The notes under the pieces are model-generated. The model was given only the letters and a program-made list of their open reading frames with translations, did no database searches and had not been told where the DNA came from. A stretch of 64,000 nt of DNA from Vallitalea okinawensis. GTDB taxonomy: Bacteria > Bacillota > Clostridia > Lachnospirales > PQDH01. The stretch covers positions 124,001 through 188,000 of the forward strand of contig NZ_PQDH01000004.1 of NCBI RefSeq assembly GCF_002964605.1, read 5' to 3'. Positions within the stretch are counted from its first letter, which is position 1; each line of letters starts with the position of its first letter. The translations under genes were made by a program, and so were the position numbers. Shown here one piece after another: positions 24,332 to 31,323 of the stretch.

Positions 24332-25831
24332 ATGTTAAAACGTATAGAGAAGGGAATAATGATTCCATCCATTTTGATTGTATTAGGTATTAGCTTTGGA
24401 ATCATAATTAATCCAGAAACGAGCAAGAGAATAATCACTCAAACACAGGAGATTATTACGAATCAATATGGATACATCTATATCTGGTATGGCATATTTG
24501 CATTTGTTTTTGTTATTGGAATCTCTTTTTCTAAATATGGACGAGTAAGGCTTGGAAGTAAAGAAGAGGGGCCAGAATTCAAGACTTTCAGTTGGGCAGC
24601 AATGCTATTTTGCGCAGGTATTGGAGCAAGTGTTATCTATTGGGGTGTCATTGAATGGGCGTATTATTATATAGCCTTACCGTATGGGGGAAAAATTGAA
24701 TCTTTTCAAGCAGCAGAACTTGCGGCAACATATGGTATTTTTCATTGGGGGCCAGTAGCATGGTCAATTTACGCTGTATCCTCAGCATCTATCGGTTATT
24801 TATATCATGTAAGAAAAGTTCCGGTACTTAGAATAAGTGAGGCTTGCCGTCCAATCCTAAAGGAGAAAGTGGATGGAATTCTAGGTAAAGGGATTGATGT
24901 ATTATTTATTCTTGGATTACTAGGAGGAGCTGGTACAAGTTTAGGACTTGGTACACCACTTGCAACAGAAGGTATTGCTAGAATTTTCAATATTGAAATT
25001 ACCATTTTTCTTGAGATAGCTGTACTGCTTATTATTACACTTTTATTTGCAGTAAGTGCATATTCTGGATTGAAGAAAGGTATAAAAATATTAAGTAACA
25101 TTAATATTATATTGACCATCTTTTTATTACTATTTGTATTTGTTGTTGGTGATACGATTTTTATGATTAACATGGGTACTTCATCTATAGGGGTTCTTAT
25201 TGATAAATTTCCAATTATGATGACATGGTTAGATCCTGTAGGGAAGTCAGGATTTCCACAAGATTGGACAGTATTTTATTGGGCTTGGTGGGTAGCATAT
25301 GCCCCCTTTATGGGAATGTTTATTGCTAGGATCTCCAAAGGCAGAACGGTTAAAAATATGTTACTAGGTTCTATTACATTTGGGTCCATTGGTTGCGCAG
25401 TGTTTTTTATCATTCTTGGCAATTACGGACTTAATCTTCAGCTATCAGGTTCATATAATGTCATTGATAGTCTTAGTAATTTTGGAGGAGCTGTAACAAT
25501 TATTAATATTCTAGAAACAATGCCAGTAAGTAAAGTTATTATACTATTAGTGACCATCGTTTCCATCGTTTTTATGGCAACGACGTTTGATTCAGCTTCC
25601 TATGTGATGGCAGTTACAGTACATAAAAAACAAGTAGAAAATTATGAGCCAGATCGATGGATTCGGGTATTTTGGGCTTTAACACTTGGAGTAGTTCCTA
25701 TTAGTTTTATCTTATTAGAGAGTGAGCTTTCCATACTACAGACTGCATCTATAGTAGCTGCACTTCCCGTTACATTGATTGGCGTTTTGACTGCGTGGGC
25801 ATACATAAAAATGGTAAATGAAGATCGTTGA
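24332..25831 (+). CDS. BCCT family betaine/carnitine/choline-type transporter
   Basis: An integral membrane transporter of 499 residues with about 12 helices. The BCCT signature is clear in DWTVFYWAWWVAYAPFMGMF (about 308-327), and the N-terminal ASVIYWGVIEWAYYY aromatic segment matches the substrate-binding region of the family. It would import glycine betaine, carnitine or similar by H+ or Na+ symport; the sequence does not settle which. It has its own SD (AAGGAGAG) and no obvious partner; the next gene is a solute-binding lipoprotein after 104 bases. Confidence 0.93.
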   Translation: MLKRIEKGIMIPSILIVLGISFGIIINPETSKRIITQTQEIITNQYGYIYIWYGIFAFVFVIGISFSKYGRVRLGSKEEGPEFKTFSWAAMLFCAGIGASVIYWGVIEWAYYYIALPYGGKIESFQAAELAATYGIFHWGPVAWSIYAVSSASIGYLYHVRKVPVLRISEACRPILKEKVDGILGKGIDVLFILGLLGGAGTSLGLGTPLATEGIARIFNIEITIFLEIAVLLIITLLFAVSAYSGLKKGIKILSNINIILTIFLLLFVFVVGDTIFMINMGTSSIGVLIDKFPIMMTWLDPVGKSGFPQDWTVFYWAWWVAYAPFMGMFIARISKGRTVKNMLLGSITFGSIGCAVFFIILGNYGLNLQLSGSYNVIDSLSNFGGAVTIINILETMPVSKVIILLVTIVSIVFMATTFDSASYVMAVTVHKKQVENYEPDRWIRVFWALTLGVVPISFILLESELSILQTASIVAALPVTLIGVLTAWAYIKMVNEDR

Positions 25832-25935
25832 TTGTTATAGAGAAACTATTCATATGTTAATATATGATGCTATAATGAATAATAACTATGATGCATGTGA
25901 TAATGATAAGCTGACTTAGAGGGGGAGGTAAGCTT

Positions 25936-27210
25936 ATGAAAAGGTTGGTACTGGGGTTAATGCTTTTAACGATATCACTAACAATATTAACAAGCTGTAA
26001 ATTTAACGAAGAAGTAGTAATAATCCAGAAAAACGAGATTAGTTTTTGGTATGGACTTGAGGGTGTCTTAGGTGATTATGTAGAAATATTAATAGAAGAT
26101 TTCAATCGATCACAAGATGATGTAATAGTCGTTGGTCATAGACAAGGAAACTATACTGAAACATTTAATTCTTTGGAGATTGCAATTGCAACCAATATGC
26201 CACCAAGTGTTGCATTGTTAGAACAACGGGATATTATCTCATTAATAAAAAGAGATGCACTTAGTGTACTAAGTGATTCCATTGTAGATACAGAGGATAT
26301 TCCAGACCAATTTCTTCAGATGTTCACTCAAGATGATTATATGTATAGTTTGCCCATGTATGCTACGGTTTGGATTACCTATATGCGTAATGATTTTATA
26401 GATGAGCTTGAAGACGGTAAAGATATCTATTCGTTTCAAGAATTAATGAAAGTGCTAAGTGAACGCCGAAAAATAAGTGATGATGAGTCACTAGTATTTG
26501 AGATAATTAATGATGATACCACCCTTATTAATGCAGTTATGTCTAATGGAGGAGAGTTTATAAGTAGTGATTACAAGGAAGTGCTCATTGACAAGCCAGA
26601 ATGGATAGAAGTTTGGGAAGAATTTAGAAAATGGATACATGAGGATGAGCTTATTCGCTATTATGATAAGAATTTAGGATGGGACAATTATTATGAGGTT
26701 ATTAACGATGTGAAGTCAGGTAGGGCTATTGGTTGTATCAGTTCAGTAAGTGATATGGATATTTTTAGTGATGAAGAAGTAACACCTATGCTACATTTAG
26801 GATGGGAAGAGGGAATTTCTGCACCTGTAACTTATGCCATTGGTCTTGTTATTCCAAGAAATGTGGATGAGGAAGATAAGGAGGCAGCGAGTCGGTGGAT
26901 TGAATATCTTATGTCCCCAGAAGTAAGTGCTAAGTGGGTAAAATTATCAGGATATTTACCAGGGAACTTGAATGCCTATGAGACACAACTATTTAAAGAA
27001 TATGCAGAGTCAAATGAAAGGATAAATGTATCAAGAAATCAATTATCCTATACAAGTCCACCCTATTATGACCCAACAGGTGGTAAAATCAACGAAGCTA
27101 TTATAGAGGCTGCTGAGAAGTTAATCAATGATAATATTCCGGCAGAAATTGTTTTAAATGAAGCTAAAGCTAAGGCTCAAAAGGAACTCGATAAGATTGA
27201 AAGAGAATAA
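25936..27210 (+). CDS. extracellular solute-binding lipoprotein, ABC sugar type
   Basis: A lipoprotein of 424 residues with lipobox LTSC (Cys about 21) and a family-1 solute-binding fold: SFWYGLEG opening, YSLPMYATVWITYMRNDF in the middle, and PEVSAKWVKLSGYLPGN near the end. It would bind a carbohydrate outside the cell. No permease or ATPase gene adjoins it, and it lies just upstream of a PocR/AraC regulator, so it may serve a distant permease or act as a sensory partner. SD GGGGGAGG precedes the ATG. Confidence 0.85.
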   Translation: MKRLVLGLMLLTISLTILTSCKFNEEVVIIQKNEISFWYGLEGVLGDYVEILIEDFNRSQDDVIVVGHRQGNYTETFNSLEIAIATNMPPSVALLEQRDIISLIKRDALSVLSDSIVDTEDIPDQFLQMFTQDDYMYSLPMYATVWITYMRNDFIDELEDGKDIYSFQELMKVLSERRKISDDESLVFEIINDDTTLINAVMSNGGEFISSDYKEVLIDKPEWIEVWEEFRKWIHEDELIRYYDKNLGWDNYYEVINDVKSGRAIGCISSVSDMDIFSDEEVTPMLHLGWEEGISAPVTYAIGLVIPRNVDEEDKEAASRWIEYLMSPEVSAKWVKLSGYLPGNLNAYETQLFKEYAESNERINVSRNQLSYTSPPYYDPTGGKINEAIIEAAEKLINDNIPAEIVLNEAKAKAQKELDKIERE

Positions 27211-27238
27211 TTAATCATGACAGTATGCAGAGGTTAAT

Positions 27239-28153
27239 ATGCAAAGTTTAAATCTTAATACCATTATAAATATTGAAAAAATACAATACATACAGGATAA
27301 TCTTGCTATAGCAATGGATATAGCTATTATTCTTGTAGATTACAAAGGAAACCCTATTACCAGGCATAGCAATTGTAGCCAATTTTGCTATGGAGTTCGA
27401 AAAGATTCAAAATTAAATAGGTTATGCGAAAAGTGTGACTCCAGAGGAGGATTAGAAGCAGCAAGAAGTCAAAAAGCATTTATGTATCAATGTCATGTAG
27501 GATTAGTGGATATAGCTATACCTATAATTATTGAAGACCAGTATTTAGGTGCACTTATGGCAGGACAGGTAAGAGTTATAGAGGAAGAAAACTCAGAGAA
27601 CTTAGAACGGATCGTGAGTAATACATACCAGATTAACTTAGAACAGTATCCAGAACTAAAAGAGTTATTTAAGAGTATTCCTATTCTATCTAAAAAGAAG
27701 ATTGAAGCTATAGCGCAAACAATGCAACATATGATCAGCTATTTTATCGACGAAGCAGTATTCAAAAGTGCAATATATGATGAAGTACATGATGTTCAGC
27801 TATACTATACAACTGAGTCTAAATCTCAAAATAATTTATTGCTGCCAGCGCTAGATTATATAAAATCAAATTATCAGAAAAAAATAATGATGGATGATAT
27901 GGCCAAACGATGTAATATTAGTACAAGCTATTTTAGCAAACTATTTAAGAGACAAATTGGTATAAACTTCTCAGCATATGTTAATCAAATTAAACTTGAG
28001 AAGGCTAAAGAATTACTAGAAAATACTACTTTACCTATCATTAATATATCCTTAGATTTAGGTTATGATGACTGTGGTTACTTCATTAAAATATTTAAAA
28101 AATGTTATAAAGTAACACCAGCTAAATACCGTAAAACTTTAAGAAGCAATTAA
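27239..28153 (+). CDS. PocR sensor-domain AraC-family regulator
   Basis: A cytoplasmic transcription factor of 304 residues. Residues about 8-175 form a PocR ligand-binding domain with conserved cysteines (CSQFCYGVR, LCEKCDSRGG and YQCHVGLVDIAIPI), and about 205-304 an AraC double helix-turn-helix ending GYFIKIFKKCYKVTPAKYRK. PocR of Salmonella responds to 1,2-propanediol, but the domain is widespread and senses other small compounds. It follows the binding-protein gene by 28 bases, probably in one operon; no strong SD is visible. A hairpin terminator follows. Confidence 0.88.
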   Translation: MQSLNLNTIINIEKIQYIQDNLAIAMDIAIILVDYKGNPITRHSNCSQFCYGVRKDSKLNRLCEKCDSRGGLEAARSQKAFMYQCHVGLVDIAIPIIIEDQYLGALMAGQVRVIEEENSENLERIVSNTYQINLEQYPELKELFKSIPILSKKKIEAIAQTMQHMISYFIDEAVFKSAIYDEVHDVQLYYTTESKSQNNLLLPALDYIKSNYQKKIMMDDMAKRCNISTSYFSKLFKRQIGINFSAYVNQIKLEKAKELLENTTLPIINISLDLGYDDCGYFIKIFKKCYKVTPAKYRKTLRSN

Positions 28154-28162
28154 AAGAGAAAG

Positions 28163-28208
28163 CAGTTTACTTCAGCAAAGACTACTGATTGAAGTGAACT
28201 GTTTATTT
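28163..28208 (+). terminator. terminator after the PocR/AraC gene
   Basis: A 12-bp stem with one G-U pair (28163-28174 with 28190-28201) is followed by TTTATTTAT. Confidence 0.7.
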
Positions 28209-28239
28209 ATACATTTTTTTTGCAGTGTGATATAAGAAG

Positions 28240-28306
28240 ATATGTAAATAAAACTTGACATTATGTTAAAAGTGATATATGCTATATGTAAATAAAACTT
28301 TACATT
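28240..28306 (+). repeat. tandem 23-base repeat flanking the XRE promoter
   Basis: Two 23-base copies (28240-28262 and 28284-28306) differ at one position and begin 44 bases apart. Each contains GTAAATAAAACTT followed by (G/T)ACATT. The first covers the -35 box and the second follows the -10 box, as expected for operators bound by the small regulator just downstream. Confidence 0.7.
28255..28283 (+). promoter_or_regulatory. promoter of the XRE regulator operon
   Basis: Perfect -35 TTGACA (28255-28260), a 17-base spacer and -10 TATGCT (28278-28283, 4/6 match). The flanking repeats suggest autoregulation. Confidence 0.7.
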
Positions 28307-28322
28307 GTGAGGTGAGTAAATA

Positions 28323-28523
28323 TTGGAGAATATTTTATTGCAACTGAGGAAAGAACATGGTTATACCCAACAACAGTTAGCTGATATGCTAGAAGTTTCC
28401 CGCCAAACTATCAATGCCATTGAAAGGGGAAAATTTAACCCTTCAGTTATTTTAGCAATTAAAATTTCAAGAATTTTCAAACAACCTATAGAAGCCATAT
28501 TTATTTATGAGGAGGATGAGTAA
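28323..28523 (+). CDS. small XRE-family transcriptional regulator
   Basis: A DNA-binding protein of 66 residues made only of a Cro/C1-type helix-turn-helix (LRKEHGYTQQQLADMLEVSR, QTINAIERGK) with a short hydrophobic tail, like the YozG-type regulators found next to small membrane proteins. It starts at a TTG, with GAGGTGAG at proper spacing; no ATG fits. The next gene, a membrane protein, begins one base after the stop. Autoregulation through the upstream 23-base repeats is likely. Confidence 0.88.
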   Translation: MENILLQLRKEHGYTQQQLADMLEVSRQTINAIERGKFNPSVILAIKISRIFKQPIEAIFIYEEDE

Positions 28524-28524
28524 T

Positions 28525-28959
28525 ATGAATTATGAAAAGAAACTGAAATCAAGAATTATGTTATATGCAGTATTAGCAGTAGTGGCGATCATCGCCCTTA
28601 TCAGTGGCATAGTAGCAGAATCATCACAAGATATTGAAAGCTTTGCAGCAGGTTATTTAACGGGGTCAGGTGGAGGTCTATTTGGTGCAAGTGTGGTATT
28701 GATTATTAAAAATTTAATGGCATTAAGAAACAAAGATAAGCAAAAGAGTATGATGATTGAGGAAACAGATGAAAGAAACCTCTTATTAGGTTATAAAGCT
28801 GGCTATTATTCAATGTTAACAACAACCCTTATTTTATATATAGCATCTATCTATTATGTTTTTAACGATTCTACGATGATTATGAGATTAGCATCAATTA
28901 TTGGACTAATGATGGTGGTATACGTTGCTTTATATTATAGTTTTAAAAGATTTAAGTAG
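28525..28959 (+). CDS. small membrane protein paired with an XRE regulator
   Basis: A protein of 144 residues with four predicted helices (about 12-30, 40-60, 90-108 and 118-136) and a conserved-looking cytoplasmic loop MIEETDERNLLLGYKAGYYS. The loop resembles DUF2178-type proteins commonly encoded with such regulators; the function is unknown. The ATG at 28525 follows GGAGG at 9 bases; upstream in-frame codons lie within the regulator gene. One transcript with the XRE gene is nearly certain. Confidence 0.78.
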   Translation: MNYEKKLKSRIMLYAVLAVVAIIALISGIVAESSQDIESFAAGYLTGSGGGLFGASVVLIIKNLMALRNKDKQKSMMIEETDERNLLLGYKAGYYSMLTTTLILYIASIYYVFNDSTMIMRLASIIGLMMVVYVALYYSFKRFK

Positions 28960-28980
28960 TAAAAGATGTCCAAATAAATG

Positions 28981-29012
28981 AGAACTCCCTACCAATTGAG
29001 TAGGGAGTTCTA
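28981..29012. terminator. hairpin between convergent genes
   Basis: A perfect 11-bp stem AGAACTCCCTA/TAGGGAGTTCT with a 9-base loop lies between the membrane protein gene and the opposing lipoprotein gene. T tails are weak on both sides, but the position and stem suit a bidirectional terminator. Confidence 0.6.
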
Positions 29013-29023
29013 GTCTTTATAAA

Positions 29024-29329
29024 CTAATCCTTATTCTTTCTTCTACGTCTCGATAATGATAAGCCTCCAAAACCACTAATGATCGCTATATAGAAGCCAA
29101 ATTCATACCAAAAACCTGTGTTAATGGGTTCATACAAATGAATGTTATCAGAAAACAAAGATACAATTAATGAAATGGGTGCGATCCATCCGTGCCATAT
29201 ACCTGATAAAAATCCTGCGGGGTCGTTTGGGGTATAGGAGCCATCTCCTGGCATACATCCAGTCATCAACATAAGTAATGATAATAAAAGTAGGGTTAAC
29301 ACAATTAATCTGTAATTAAATTTTCTCAT
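29024..29329 (-). CDS. small lipoprotein/membrane protein of unknown function
   Basis: A protein of 101 residues with a lipoprotein signal (LMTGC, Cys about 25), a conserved-looking GFLSGIWHGWIAPISLIVSLF segment that is probably a membrane helix, a second helix (about 75-92) and an Arg-rich tail (SRRRRK). Similar small proteins with the WHGWIAP motif occur across bacteria, but I know of no function. SD AGGAGG precedes the ATG. It stands alone, divergent from tsaE. Confidence 0.75.
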   Translation of the reverse strand: MRKFNYRLIVLTLLLLSLLMLMTGCMPGDGSYTPNDPAGFLSGIWHGWIAPISLIVSLFSDNIHLYEPINTGFWYEFGFYIAIISGFGGLSLSRRRRKNKD

Positions 29330-29497
29330 GATAGACCTCCTAATTAAATATCCAGAATCAATGAAAACATATTGGACTCAAGAACAATGCCTTATAGTTA
29401 ATCAGTTCAATAAACATAGTATACCATGTTTATTGAAAATGTTAAAATATGCTAATTGCCTAAGTAGATAAATTGTTTGCTTTTAGGTACCAATAGC

Positions 29498-29525
29498 TTG
29501 AAGTTTCTCTTTTTTAGGGTATAAT
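29498..29525 (+). promoter_or_regulatory. sigma-A promoter of tsaE-tsaB-rimI
   Basis: TTGAAG (29498-29503, 4/6 match), a 16-base spacer and a perfect TATAAT (29520-29525), about 65 bases before tsaE. Confidence 0.6.
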
Positions 29526-29591
29526 ATGATTAAAACCAAAAAGTAGTTTAATTTTTATATACTGAGTTAAGAGACAGAAGGAGAATATAAG

Positions 29592-30026
29592 ATGATTATG
29601 GAAAGTTACTCGCCAGAGGAAACTTATAATATAGCATTAGAGTTAGGACAGAAAACCGAAAAAGGACAAGTTTATTGCTTGGTTGGTGATTTAGGAGTAG
29701 GTAAAACAATCTTTACAAAGGGATTTGCTAAAGGATTAGGGATTGATGAACATATTACGAGTCCTACTTTTACAATCGTTAATGAATATGATGGGGATAT
29801 ACCTTTCTATCATTTTGATGTTTATCGTATTGCTGATATTGAAGAAATGTATGAGATCGGATTTGAAGAATACATTGGCGGTAATGGTATTGTTCTTATT
29901 GAATGGGCTAATCTTATTGAGGAACTTTTACCAGTTGATTGTAAATGGATTAAAATTGAAAAAGATCTTGAAAAAGGACTTGATTATCGTCGAGTTGCTA
30001 TAGTTGATAACAGGGAGGAAATCTAA
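29592..30026 (+). CDS. tsaE: tRNA threonylcarbamoyladenosine biosynthesis ATPase TsaE
   Basis: A cytoplasmic P-loop ATPase of 144 residues that works with TsaB and TsaD to put the threonylcarbamoyl group on A37 of tRNAs reading ANN codons. Walker A GDLGVGKTIFTKG (about 36-48), SPTFTIVNEY and HFDVYRI are diagnostic. SD AAGGAG at 8 bases supports the ATG at 29592. Its stop overlaps the tsaB start by one base (TAATG). Confidence 0.95.
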   Translation: MIMESYSPEETYNIALELGQKTEKGQVYCLVGDLGVGKTIFTKGFAKGLGIDEHITSPTFTIVNEYDGDIPFYHFDVYRIADIEEMYEIGFEEYIGGNGIVLIEWANLIEELLPVDCKWIKIEKDLEKGLDYRRVAIVDNREEI

Positions 30027-30727
30027 TGAAAATACTAGGTGTAGATACATCTTCTAATGTAGCTTCAGTAGCTTATATTGAAGATGATTTATTGATAAGT
30101 GAGTTTACCTTAAATTATAAATTAACACATTCTCAGACATTAATGCCTATGTTGGATGATGTTTGTCAATCTTGTCATCTGAAGCTTGAAGAAGTGGATG
30201 CTATTGCAGTAGCAAGTGGTCCGGGGTCCTTTACTGGTTTGAGAATTGGAGCTGCAACTGTAAAAGGACTGGCTTATGGACTCAATAAACCTATTATTCC
30301 AGTACCAACATTAGATGGATTAGCATACAATATTCACTACACGGAGTATTTAATTTGCCCTATTATGGACGCTAGACGTAGCCAAGTATATTCAGCTATT
30401 TACCATTGGGAAGATGAACAACTCGTAAGAGATACGGATTATTTAAATATCACCATTGATGAACTCATTGAAAACTTGAAAGAAAAAGAATCAAATATAA
30501 TATTTGTAGGTGATGGTATACCTGTCTTTAGAGATCAACTGAAAGAGGAATTAGAAGGTGTATTTTTTGCTGATGCACATCTTAATCGTCAAAGAGCAAG
30601 TACCATAGCCTCATTAGGTAGAAGATATTATGCTGAAGGTCGAGTAGAAAACCATATGGATCATGCACCTATGTATATTCGAAAATCACAAGCTGAGAGA
30701 GAATATGAAGAGAGACAAAGAGGGTAG
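30026..30727 (+). CDS. tsaB: tRNA threonylcarbamoyladenosine biosynthesis protein TsaB
   Basis: A protein of 233 residues with the ASKHA fold: ILGVDTSSNVASVAY at the N-terminus, AVASGPGSFTGLRIGAATVKG (about 62-82) and PIMDARRSQVYSA. It is the scaffold partner that dimerises with TsaD. It overlaps tsaE and is followed by rimI after 5 bases, the classic bacterial order. Confidence 0.95.
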   Translation: MKILGVDTSSNVASVAYIEDDLLISEFTLNYKLTHSQTLMPMLDDVCQSCHLKLEEVDAIAVASGPGSFTGLRIGAATVKGLAYGLNKPIIPVPTLDGLAYNIHYTEYLICPIMDARRSQVYSAIYHWEDEQLVRDTDYLNITIDELIENLKEKESNIIFVGDGIPVFRDQLKEELEGVFFADAHLNRQRASTIASLGRRYYAEGRVENHMDHAPMYIRKSQAEREYEERQRG

Positions 30728-30732
30728 ATTTA

Positions 30733-31164
30733 ATGAAGATTCTTCAAATGTCAGAAGAACATATAGAGGATGTTCATTTAGTTGAAGCAGCTTCTTTTCG
30801 TGAACCGTGGTCAAAACAAGCTTTTACAAATGAAATTAACAATCCTCTTGCATTGTATTTAGTAGGAATAAATGAAGATGAACTCATTGCTTATATGGGG
30901 ATGTGGGTCATCGGTGATGAAGCTCACATCACCAATATTGCAGTTAAACCAAGTTATCGTGGGTTAGGTTATGGTAAGGAATTATTATTGAGAGCTATAG
31001 ATGAGACCAGTGATAGAGGTTGTATATCCATGACCTTGGAAGTCCGTGCAAGTAATGAACCTGCTATATCACTTTATCGAAAGCAAGGGTTTGAAGTAGC
31101 AGGTAGACGAAAGAACTATTATTCCCATCCTAAAGAGGATGCGTTAATCATGTGGAAAAGATAA
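30733..31164 (+). CDS. rimI: ribosomal protein S18-alanine N-acetyltransferase RimI
   Basis: A GNAT acetyltransferase of 143 residues. The acetyl-CoA loop NIAVKPSYRGLGYGKELL (about 74-91) and the C-terminal ALIMWKR match RimI, which acetylates the N-terminus of ribosomal protein S18. Its place behind tsaB is the usual one in Firmicutes. Confidence 0.9.
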   Translation: MKILQMSEEHIEDVHLVEAASFREPWSKQAFTNEINNPLALYLVGINEDELIAYMGMWVIGDEAHITNIAVKPSYRGLGYGKELLLRAIDETSDRGCISMTLEVRASNEPAISLYRKQGFEVAGRRKNYYSHPKEDALIMWKR

Positions 31165-31270
31165 TTTAAATTATAAAATCTATAAAACATATAGAACACA
31201 ACGGATTAAGTGGGGTGTACTAACTTCAATCTATATAAAAGATTTAAATTGTATAAAAATTAATTAGCAA

Positions 31271-31317
31271 TCTCCTTTCCTTCTGTATAAACTATAGTAT
31301 ACGGGCAAGAAAGGAGA
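31271..31317 (+). promoter_or_regulatory. hairpin masking the SD of the Lon-like gene
   Basis: TCTCCTTTC (31271-31279) is perfectly complementary to GAAAGGAGA (31309-31317), which holds the SD of the protease gene at 31324; GTATA/TATAC (31285-31289 with 31298-31302) extends it. If the 5' arm is transcribed, the ribosome site would be closed in the folded RNA. Confidence 0.55.
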
Positions 31318-31323
31318 TATTTC

